A stretch of 64,000 nt of DNA from the NCBI RefSeq assembly GCF_022201045.2, contig NC_068561.1, forward strand, positions 25,178,501 to 25,242,500, written 5' to 3'. Position numbers and translations under genes: made by a program. Source of the stretch: Citrus sinensis. Its lineage: Eukaryota > Streptophyta > Magnoliopsida > Sapindales > Rutaceae. Shown here one piece after another: positions 1 through 10,869 of this stretch. The notes beneath the pieces are model-generated. The model saw nothing but the letters and a program-made list of their open reading frames with translations. It was not told the origin of the DNA and made no database searches. Each line of letters starts with the position of its first letter. Position 1 is the first letter of the stretch.

Positions 1-1780
1 TGTTCATGTCATCCAAGTCCTAAAAAAATTTAAATAAATCACTAATCAGAAAATATAAAACCAGAGGTCTTTTAATAACAAGACAGTATAGAATAGCCCA
101 ATGTCGACAATGACGACTATCATTATATTAATAAAGAAGAGTCCAATTATGGCATAAAAAAAATCAACAGCAAGTAAATAAGATTTACTGAAACTCATAA
201 TTTGTAAAATTAGCAAGTGTTATAATCCGTACCTCTGATGTGATACATTCAGAAAAGTATGGTGCTAATGGTGTGTCAACAAGCACCAATCTATAAAGCT
301 CCCGCATGTTCTGAGCAACCGCCAGTGTAGCAATGCTGAGGAAGAAAAGAGAGGGTTTTAAGAAAAATTTAATAAACTATAAAAAATTCCAAAAGAAAAA
401 TTATGTAGGAGTAAGCTTACCTGTCAAACATGCCCAAAGGGTGACATTTCTCCAACAGTTCTTGAACATCTCTCTCATGCAAGGTTCCAGTAACAATCAA
501 GACAACATTGTCTATCATGTGACCATATCTGGATGAAAAGACTGAAAATGTTACTCTTTTTCTCTCTAATAATTTACCACAAACAAAACTTTAGAGACCA
601 AGTTAGGCAGCCAAACCCAACAGCTACAACACACAACTAAATGTTTTAGCAGGTTAGATTGGAATTCTCAAAATTACAAAATTACACTGACTTTTATGAG
701 CAAAAAACTAGCCTAACTTTTCTTGTGTCATGAGTTTTTCACCAGGCATGCATCAAGCAATTATTTTTATAAATAAGTATTAAAGCCTTGATGGGTATTT
801 GGAATAATGATTTTAGTGAATCACATATCCTAAATATATAAGATTGTTATAAAGGATGGGTTAGTGACCAATGTTTAACAATGAATTAAATGGGACAGCA
901 TATAAATGAAAACTCTTAGGACAAAGCTTTGTTTGAAAATCCTCAAATGAAGACAGAATCAACATTACAAAAGAGCAAAGACAACATACGTGATATACTC
1001 TAAAAATGTTGACAGGGGCTCAGTGGCTTGGCACAGCATGTGCTTATACTCATCAACCAGTTTCAGAGTGCATTTCTCCACAATTGTTGTAGTATGCAAT
1101 GGGGAAGGTTCTGCAAGCAAGAAACAAAAATAGTAAAGTGATCAATGACACTAAAAATGGCCACTCTGTCACACGCATGTCAAGTTTAATTAGTTTTTAG
1201 TTCATAAAAAATTCAGCTCAATTCTGCATACAAAAGTACAATTACGTCCCCAATCCTACATTTCACAAAAAAAATTACATCTAAATGAAACCTTAACCCC
1301 AAAATTCAAAAACACAAAAAATAAATTAAACAACTGTTCACACACACAAACGCACACATATCAAAATCCAAATGTAATTAATCTGCATTGAACACTCAAA
1401 CCTCCAACCACCATAAATTAAACTATTCATCAGAACTTTCACCTCAATTCATTCTCCAATCAACCAAAACAATAATAAACACACAAGTCAGAACAAAATG
1501 AACTATTCACGGACACCAATTAACATAAAAAATCATCAAAAATCGAAACTTTAGCATCCGTTATCTAAAAAAAAATGGAATTGAGCATAGAGAACGCACC
1601 GTTTTGGAGGTAAGGACCATATTCGGTGGCGGAGAGGTGCATCTTGATGTCGTCAAGTGTTTCGCACTGGCACAAATTGTTGTAATCGGCGGCCGTCAAG
1701 AGCCCCGCACGGTAGCCCCTCACGATCGCCTCCAAGTATCCGCCGTGTATGTTAAACGTCATCGCTTCGAACCCGTACAT
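1..1780 (-). CDS. VHA-d: V-type proton ATPase subunit d (5' part; gene continues left of window)
   Basis: Subunit d is part of the central stalk of the vacuolar H+-ATPase, joining the rotor shaft to the membrane proteolipid ring at the tonoplast/endomembranes. Five exons are readable on the minus strand: 1780-1600, 1110-990, 528-421, 335-233 and 19-1, with the last cut by the window edge. The joined product starts [20 protein letters not shown] and continues through [64 protein letters not shown] and DLDDMN, which is the recognised N-terminal half of plant subunit d (full family length about 350 aa). All junctions are GT..AG and keep the frame. The start is the first ATG of the family-conserved MYGFEAM. 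No lesion is visible. The 3' half is outside the window. Confidence 0.95.
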
Positions 1781-4397
1781 CTTCGCGAATGAGAGAGCGG
1801 TGCGATTGTTTGTTCGTTGTGATGTGATCTGAGAAATTTACAGATCAGATTTGCAGCACAAAATGATCTGTTTTGATTAATAATTGTTTTATTTTAATTT
1901 TTAATTTTTAAATTTCTGAATTTAATTTTAATCTCTTTTTTTTTTTTTTGGTTGGTTGGTTTTGTGGCCGCGTGAGCTTCTGTTTTGGTCTTGGGCTTAC
2001 TTCACACTAGGCCAACTTTTGAGATCTTCTATGTAGCCCTCACGTTTTCTCTAAGTACACTCATCCGAGAAAAAAAAACGCGGAGCTAAATAGAAGCATT
2101 CCCAATTTCATACTTAAAGCCCACATTTGACCCAACAGACTGACGACTACTTGTAATTAGGCTTCGGTGGTAGTATTGCAGCTTCGGCCATTTTATTTTC
2201 AGCTTGAAAAGTAAATTGCATTCAGCTCCACTAAGTTTTCAACTAGAAATATAGAATAATAAACCAACAGAGAGTAACCTGCAACAAAAATTAGACGATA
2301 GTAAGTGAATGAATTTACAAAAAGTTAACACTTCTTTTCTTTTAATATAAATTGTTGCCCATCCTTTTTCACTTGAAACAGATATTACTAATTCAGACAA
2401 TAAGGAAAGACGTATTAAAGAGGCTTTGGATAAATTTTGAGAAATCTCAAAAGCAATCAATGGGGAGAAAAAAAAAAAAAATCACCTCCACACAAAACGG
2501 AACCTTGAGACTTTTATTTAATTTTAAAAGCAATTCATATGCTAACTAAGCAAATAATAGTCCGCACATGTTGTAGCATCCAAGTTGTACAACGTTGTTG
2601 GCATTAATAAATTGTGGGAGAATAAATCTTGATAAAATATTGCCACATTGTAGTCTCAATGTCTGATCGAATCGTTGGGGTTAAAAAAAAAAAATACTTA
2701 TCTTTGGTTGGAAGCAGAAGATTTTATTTTTTGCTTTATTGTCTTCCAAGGACACATACAAAACATCTACAATATATAATTTTATAAGAGAGCAAGCACA
2801 TGGTGGGTCTAGGGTCAACTTTTGCCTCATCGTGTGAAAAAGAAAAAAAAAAAAAACTCAATGTGTCTATTCCTTAACCAACTTCAATTTTCACCACAAG
2901 TGCATTAACCCATCTATGGGTTAAAAATTATGTAAATAAAAGACGTCCAAATATTAATTAGGCTATACATTATTCACATTTAGTGAGAATAAATACGGTT
3001 ATATCATTAATTAGTGCGATGTTTTCACAATATACAAACTTTTTTTTCCATAACAAACACTAATTTTTTTTTTACTATGAATATATATTTTGATATAATG
3101 ATATAAACATGACAATTCAGGATGTAGAGAGGGATAAAGTGAATTTTACTTGTGAAATATTATCACAAAAAAAAATTTAATATAAAGAAAGATAAGAGAA
3201 AAAAAAAGAGAAAGAAAGAAATAAAATGGATGAATAGAGAAAGAGAGAGCCATCTTTCTCTACACCAGCCAGAGCCACTAACTCTTATATTATAATGATG
3301 TAGCCTTTGCCACTTGAAAACGAAAGAGACCCAGTACAAGAAGGAAAGAATCAAAGACCAAAACTGTTGACTTTATTTCGCTTGCTGACGGGATTAGCCG
3401 CAAGCAAAATTCCGTAGAGCATCCGCCTTATTAATTTTTTTAATGTAATTAAATTTATTCGTAACGTAGCATCAATGATACATTAAAAGCATAGGAAAAT
3501 GAATTATCAATATCTCGGACTTATCAAAAATCATTAGCAGATTGCGTAACAAGTTGATATCATACGCGTGTTCTTGGACTCTGTGAAGATACGCGTTTCT
3601 TTTCAATTCTTGAATTTCGACGATGATGCATGGATGGATGCAAAACAAAGCGAATTTACATTCCATCACTTCACATACAGAGATAAGACACGGCCGCTGC
3701 ACACATCATTTTTATCCATATCAAATTAATATATCCAAATATTAATTATATATTTATGATATTAAAAAAAATCAGTTTATTACTAAATTTAAATCGCATT
3801 CGTCCATTGACAAATCACAAGTACGTCAGATCCCGCCACCTGTGGATCAGGAAAATCTCTTATATCCGAGGATGACGTACGCATAGTAGATAACCTGAAG
3901 GAGGAGGAGGAGGAGGAGGAGGAAGCTTCTTCGACATTCGATGGTGCCTGGCGATGAGGAATAAAAGCGTTTGCATGTTGCGGCCAACAAACTAAAGTTC
4001 ACATAAATCGAGAAATTTTTATGAACGAAAGCGAAAGCAACGCACACGCACGGCTTCTAGCGAAGAGAGAAATGGGCTCGCCTTTGCTTTTGCTTTTTAC
4101 GTTGTGAAGAAGAATATAAACGTTGACAGACAGAGACATTGCATCATCCTGTTTATTATTTTGTTTTTGTTTTTGTTTGTCTTTCCTACGTATGTATGTG
4201 ACCTTGACGAACCAAACGGCTGGGGCTAACTAAGCCTATAAACCAAATACGTGGGCATTGACAAAAATCTACCTTCAACCACCTCCCATTCTTTAACTGC
4301 TTCATTTCTTGAATTTTTCTCTTTTTCGACATTACGTGTGTGTACGTATATATACATCTATATATACTGTGTATGTTTGCACGTGTCTATGCAGTAA

Positions 4398-4658
4398 TGG
4401 TTCGTTTGAAATTGAGGTGCTGTAACTTACTGTGGAAAAAAAAGTTATGACTATTAAATAAAAATTAATAATATGTAGTAAATATAAATTTTAAATAATA
4501 ATTTTGATAAAATTATTAAAAATATAATAGATTTTTCATTATACAAGTGAAAAATTATATTAACACATCTTCTGAGTTACAGCAGCTAGTGTTTACCAAA
4601 CACTTTAGTGCTGTAACTTTTAAGCTACAGCTACCCAATCTCAATCCCAAATGCACCC
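4398..4658. mobile_element. hAT-like MITE, copy 1
   Basis: About 260 bp of AT-rich, non-coding DNA with imperfect terminal inverted repeats. The left end reads GTTTGAAATTGAGGTGCTGT and the reverse complement of the right end reads GCATTTGGGATTGAGATTGG followed by GTAGCTGTAG. Both ends keep the GGTGCTGTA / GTAGCTGTA core. A related element with the same end motifs lies at 52747-52934, so this is a repeated family. No clear 8-bp target duplication is visible, so the superfamily call is tentative. Confidence 0.5.
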
Positions 4659-7033
4659 TAAGAAAAATTTAAACAGCATCATAAAAATTATCAGATTATC
4701 TATCTTGCATGTTCATAATAATTAAAAGAAAATCGAATTCAAAAATTTATATTAGTAAGTACATGAAGGTCCATCAAAATTATACTAATGGTTTATGATT
4801 ATTTATTTATCAGTATAAATGAACAGCATGAGTTAACATTGAGCTTCATGTTTTGGAAAAAAAAATTACAAGAAAGAAATTTACTTTTTATTCGACTTTC
4901 TATTCATGATTTTTTATGTGTTGGTTTCTGAATTGAGAAGCCATACATTTGGTCTAACGTTTTTTGTATTTCTATCAAATAAATTGGACTAAAATGTGTT
5001 GCTCAGTTGAGTTTTTGTTGAGTAGTACTGAATCAACATTCAAAATTTAGTCAACATGAATTTCTCATGGGATTCAATTAACTCCTAACCAATGATCGAG
5101 TGCTTAGCATAAACTCACTAAATTAGCATCGGATTCATTTTCATTAGATTTATTCTTTTGACAAATCTTGGCCTTTATTTGTGATAAGATTGATGCAAAA
5201 AAGTCTGTCATTATCAACTAAACTTTCTGACCACAAGGAGGAACATGAATAAAATTATAACATGACGCACAAGTGGTTGTATTTACGTATTCAATTTTGC
5301 TTAAGTAATTAATGAACAGGACCAATAGTCAAGGCGTTATTGGTTCTGTGACATTAATTTTGTCAATAAACATTTGTGGAAGCATGCAACCTAAGAAAGA
5401 ATTTTTGGGGTCAAATTTTATTAAGCAACAAGTAAACACTCTTTTTAGAAGGAAAAAAAAAAAGCTGATTACATTTTTGGTTAGAGTTGAAATTATCTTT
5501 GAGAGTTATTGATAGCGTCTTATGTTTCCCTGTTACTTTTGTTTAGAAAGTCCACATTGTCTCCTTCAATTGTGCCTTGGCTTTATACTAAATTTGCTTC
5601 AAAAGCACTGTTGCGATTGCTAGTGTTTTTGGTTTTCTTTTTGTCCCCTTTTCTTAGCGAAACCAGCAAAAGAATATAAGTAAAGGGTGAAATATCCTTA
5701 ATTTATATATGTATGTACATATAGGATCGGGGTGCGATTTCTTTTTTTTTTCTTTTTAAATTAATGCCTATCTTACAAAAGAAAACTAAAACTAAAGAGA
5801 CATGCCTAGTTAAGGGGAAATTTTTTTTTAAATAATTGAGATACAAAATTTTGTATTTTGACTGATGTGTCGTTTGGCATGGTATTATTATTAATTGCCC
5901 TACCTTAAATAGTTATTTATCGGACTATTTCAATTTTTACCTAATGATTTGTATGAAGATTATGTTCAACATTAATTGTAGTTAAATCCTCTTTTAACAT
6001 GAGCTTTTACAAGCTTGTGCCATGTGGGCATTATATTTATAATCATTGTATGGTTAAGATTTAATCATTTTTTAATTTTATCATGTAAAGACTTCATCAT
6101 AGGCTTGCATTGGATTCCAAGAAAAAGCTCATCAATTGGAAATACAGATTTTTTAAATATAATGTTTCTTTTTTAGTTATTGTTAGTGAATAGTGTTACT
6201 CTATTCATTAGGTTATTAGCTTGTTAGCTTGTGTACTTACATGACAAGAATCTACTGTAGAGAGTGTAACACACTCAGGGTACCCAAGACTCCCCTCCTT
6301 ATTCGCGATCGGGGAACAATCTCTGATAATTAAAAAAGGGTCCTATAATCCACCCTAAGATTTCCCAAGGTCATCGTTAAATTATAGAGGATAAATATGA
6401 AAATCTTTTCCAGCAGAAACCATCCGAAACTGAAGAAATATATTCAAAAGGGCCACAACAATTTTCTCCAGGCAAATCTATCCAGCTATGTGTTTAACCA
6501 ACAATGGCCTGAAATTTTTCCAGTTTCGGTTTTATGAAACTTGACGACTGAACCAGAGACCATAATGTGGAAACAGTGAGAGTGTTTTGTGTTTTTGTGC
6601 AGCTTGTTGCGTGAATCGCGTGAAGCAAAGCTTAAAAGTCATTAATCTTTTAGCATAAAAACAAGTCAGATTCACCAACTTATTCTTTTGGCCATTTGTT
6701 TCTTTATTTTACAAATTATAATACAAAGTTTACGTTAGAAAAACGAAACACAAGATAAGTATGAGCTTAGTTTATGTGCTGTCACTGCTGTGCATGAGTC
6801 CAAAGTGTGCTAGGGTTTGTTTTCTAGTAAGTTTTAAAATCAGTAGCTATAAACCGTTCGATATGTTAGAGAGAGCGCTCCTGGTTTAGTAAATGATCAC
6901 TGTAAATGATGTGATATTCCCATCTTATCCGTGGGTTTTTGACATATAATCTAATTAGAAAATGATTAAAATGACTTTTGTATGCGGGTTTTATTAACAA
7001 AGTGTTATTTGTAGTCAAGGAAAATTAATTATT

Positions 7034-7057
<24 letters not shown>
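7034..7057. repeat. 24-nt poly-C tract followed by A-tract
   Basis: An uninterrupted run of 24 cytosines, then GA and a run of As, in the middle of AT-rich intergenic DNA. On the minus strand this is a poly-G run able to form G-quadruplex structures. Run length is prone to sequencing and assembly error. Confidence 0.85.
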
Positions 7058-7067
<10 letters not shown>

Positions 7068-9524
7068 AAGCTATAGATAAAGCGATTGGAATTTTGATTA
7101 TCAGCATGCATATGTATCTTATACTTTTTCCAGAGTACCATATTAACCAATAAATATAACAAGATAATAAGTTTCCGTACATCTAAAATATTAAAAGATT
7201 CATGTTAGAAATTACGTTACACTAATTTGATTATGAAAAAGCGAGTTGACATAATGCACATATGCATCATGGGAGTCATTCGCCAAGTTACCCATATAAT
7301 ATATGTTACTTCGTGCTTTCTTACTAGTAAGGTATAAACTTGCTATATTAATAGAAAAAACCATGCATGAATTCTAAAAGGAAAAAAGAAAAATGATCAA
7401 TTGAATGAATATCTTCCGGTAACATGCATGGTACGTACACCTAACCTAAGTATAGTATACTAGCTTTATGTAGATAAAATATTTTGACCCTTTTGTATAT
7501 ATACGTTTTTAAAAAATTAATCACATGTTTGGCATTTCATTAACGTTAAAGAGTTACGTGTATCAAAATTTGTTTTGTAACAAGCATGACCGCCACGTGT
7601 TCGCCCATTTCGTACGTGTTATTTTTCTTTATTTTTAAGTCTTTTTACTGTGTATATATCAGCAAACTTGACTTAATTTCATCGTCTTACAACATATAGG
7701 AAAATTAATTATTAGTTGCGCATTAGCAATTTTATTTCATTGTTATTTATAATGTTTGAAATAAAAAAATATCATGCATAATATCAAGTGTTTGATTTAT
7801 CGGTTGAATTTTGAAACAAAGTTTCTCTTCATCTGTATCATACAATATATTAATTAATTAATGATGATAATTTTTATTACATGTTTTATCATGCTGTATA
7901 TATGAAATATTCTCATTGGCATCTTTCTGAAATGTGTTGAAATTAATTTGCTAACGTATTAGGAGTGTTAGTAATTTTATTTTTAATCTTTTAATGATAA
8001 ATTATTTATTCACCTTTTTCTTATGGTTTATTTGTCGATAGTATTGCTCAATAATATTTTTTTCGTGGATGACCTCGCCTGCAACAGAAGTTTCGACAAA
8101 TTTTAATCAAGATTTCCAACAATATCCAAGAAATCCAAAGGAGATTATTACGAAATTCGCAACCAGTTCATTCCATTTGCTTTTTTATTGAAAGGTAAGG
8201 GAGTTTCCTGAAATTTGTCTCACTTTTTAACATCTATCGATATGTTGATTTTTTTTTTTTTTTTTTTGGGTTACTTTGTGGAATCGTTTTTTAGGATGAA
8301 TAAATCAAGTAGAAGATTTGTGAAATATAGTTGTTGTATTTTGTGCGAAATATTTGATTGTTCATTGATATATGTAGCTGTTATTAATGCCTTTATGATT
8401 AGTGGCTAAAACTTGAATGAGTAATGATAATTAGGCTAGGCCACTATGGTGATTTGATTGCATTGCCAAGTAATTAGCGTGGAGGTTAACAAATAATTTC
8501 ACACCCGGGAGATTAAGTATAGACTATGTTCGGTTATACCATTCATGTTACATAAAATTATTTTTTAATTTGAATAAAAAAAATCCTAAACTTGATTTTC
8601 TTACGACATATTTTTTCTTTATTAGAAATTTCAACTTCAAAAAGGAAATAATGGTTAACTAGTTGATATATCAGTTAAAATTTTAAGAGAATGTTCTATA
8701 ATAATGTTTAAGTTAAAAATTATATATTAGTTAATGGCAGAAACATAAAAAGGTATGATGGACCAAATAAACTAAATTTACTAAAATACTTACCATTCTA
8801 ATCCACTTCAATAACATGAGAAAAATGTGTTATCTAAGCAAGGATACGTTATTCTTGTTATCTAAAGTATGTAAGTAGCAAGTCAATTTCCCAATTAAAT
8901 ATGCCCCACTATATACTTATCTTTTTATTTATGGATTTTATATTATTATGTGCAAGGAATATCCAACTCTACAAGCTAAACACTCCAATAGTAAATAAAT
9001 ATTCCTCTCAATACGCCTCCAAATACCACATTTCTATCACAAGGGAGGTAACATTGTAATTTACACGTAAACACATAAAGCAAAATGTTTTTGAAATAAA
9101 TTATATTGTGTTTACAAAGATGTACATAACTATAAGAATGGTATTAAATCTTTTCGTTTTTCAAATATTAGGTTATAAACTACGCCTTTCATTATACATT
9201 TGTAGTGCTTAACTTAATTTTGAAAAGTGCGTTTCAAAAAAGAAAATTATTGAAGAGAGCTTTTTGAAATTACAAAGAGATCAATTCAAAGCCTTTTTTT
9301 TGGGGGGGGGGGAAGAGAAATTTTGATTTTTTTTTTTGTAAAATGCAGAAAAAAAAAACACTAATGTTGTGTTTTAAATGTCAGTATTATTCAAAAGTGC
9401 TTTTTACCAACAATTTTATAAAATCAAGAAAAAAAAGGCTAAAAAAATAATTAACAAGTAAACAAACCTCATGATGGAAGTGCCAGAAGAGGGGAGAAAA
9501 AAATCTGTTCCTGATATTTTATCA

Positions 9525-9675
9525 TAGGACAAAACTATGGTGTAACCGTGGTACCACCGTACCACAGCTGTACCTAGCCATTAGATTTAACTACACACCT
9601 ATACTATAGCTGAATCCAATGACTAAATACAACTGTAGTATAGTAACATAATTGCACCATAGCTAAACCTTTTAT
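9525..9675. repeat. Short inverted-repeat element (MITE-like)
   Basis: The left arm ATAGGACAAAACTATGGTGT and the reverse complement of the right arm, GTTTAGCTATGGTGCAATTA, share the core CTATGGTG(T/C)AA. The roughly 150 bp between the arms are non-coding and themselves contain ACTATAGC/ACTGTAGTAT-type motifs. The sequence lies about 180 bp upstream of the presumed cysteine oxidase TATA region. No target duplication was identified, so the element status is tentative. Confidence 0.35.
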
Positions 9676-9924
9676 CATAACCCAAATATGGAAATAGAAT
9701 AAATTGAATTTACTAATTAGCATAAAATTGGCTTTGGCAGATGTCATAATAGCAAGAGTGAAGGGCAAAGTGAGAAATACAAAAAAAATAGAGAAGAATG
9801 GATAAAAATCCGGTATTGGAAATATAGCCCATAGAATTAAGGAGACAAAACATGGCCCCTGGTTTTCTCTCTCAACTGTATTTCCCTTTCAGCTATAACC
9901 CTAAGACCACCAAACACTCCCTTT

Positions 9925-10275
9925 TATATACCTTCAGAGCTTCAATCTTTCTTATATTCATAAGCAACATCTACAGAGATGCTTCCTTTCACATCTCTGT
10001 ACTTGCTCTCTCAAACAAAAAAGACTGTAGAAAAAACAGTGCTTTGTACGTGAAAAATCTACCCTTTTTATTTCCTCTGTTTCCTCTGTTTTTTCGTTTT
10101 CTGTTTGCTTATAATGTAAAGGTTTAGTTTTTGCAAATGCCCAGATCGTAATTTGATGTTTTAAACAGTTTTGTGAATTACCCATCTCGAGTTAGCTTAT
10201 GTTTCTGGTGATTCTGTGTTGGCTCCCCTGTTTTTGAAGTGAATTTGATTGTAATTTTGAGTTTTGGAGAGGTGA
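9925..10275 (+). promoter_or_regulatory. Probable TATA box and 5' leader of the cysteine oxidase gene, with several upstream ATGs
   Basis: TATATA at 9925-9930 sits in a context typical of a plant core promoter, which would place transcription start near 9955-9965 and give a leader of about 310 nt. If the leader is unspliced it contains five upstream ATGs before the main start at 10276: 9979 (24 codons, stops at 10053), 10114 (ATG-TAA minimal frame), 10137 (4 codons), 10156 (2 codons) and 10199 (12 codons). None overlaps the main start. The transcript start is inferred, not observed. Confidence 0.4.
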
Positions 10276-10826
10276 ATGGGGATTGAGTCAACGCTGGCTG
10301 ATTTAAAAGGGAAGCAGTTGAGTGAATTACCAAAGGTGACTGCTGCTGGAACTTCGAATAGCAGCAATTCAGCTGCTAATAGGAATAGGAGTAGGAATAA
10401 GCAGTCGAGGAAGAACCGCCGTCGCCAGAAGAAGATAATGGTGTCACCGGTTCAGAGGCTATATGAAACTTGCAAGGACGTGTTTGCCAATTGTAGCGCT
10501 GGGATTGTTCCCTCTCCTGAAAAAATTGAGCGGCTGAAAGCCGTTTTGGGTATGTTTTCATTCACTCATTATGTTTGTTTTTGTGGGACTGCGGTGCAAA
10601 ATTTGATATTGTTATTGCATTGTTAAGGTTCTTTTACAAAATCAAATTGCTTGTTGTTTAGTGTTTTGGTATTTTTTTTTTATATGCAATTATGTTTTCT
10701 GATTTAAGTGCTTTCTCTCAGTTCTCATGGTTTTCTGATCATTTTGTAACCATCCTCAAGTAATAGACTGTCCTTTGACATTGATTTTTTTTATGATATG
10801 CCTATGGTCGGAGTATGTGCTTCTCG

Positions 10827-10869
<43 letters not shown>

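Larger units (their letters stand above)
1781..9850. other. Long gene-poor intergenic region
   Basis: About 8 kb of AT-rich sequence between VHA-d and the cysteine oxidase gene. No reading frame here looks like a protein and none can be extended by plausible splicing. Visible content is low complexity: T-rich and A-rich runs, a (GGA)n microsatellite near 3898-3922, a 24-C run at 7034-7057, a G run near 9302, plus the MITE at 4398-4658 and the inverted-repeat element near 9525-9675 that are listed separately. The first few hundred bases above 1780 must hold the VHA-d 5' UTR and promoter. A G-box core CACGTG lies at 7594-7599, far from either gene. A non-coding transcript cannot be excluded from sequence alone. 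Confidence 0.6.

Noticed and set aside
6240-6560. GC-richer patch (GGTACCCAAGACTCCCCTCC and following) suggestive of an old repeat
   Set aside because: No frame, no terminal repeats and no partner copy elsewhere in the window, so nothing beyond unusual composition could be supported.
9852-10127. A 91-codon frame upstream of PCO
   Set aside because: It begins before the probable TATA box and runs through the leader; no family similarity and no conserved features.
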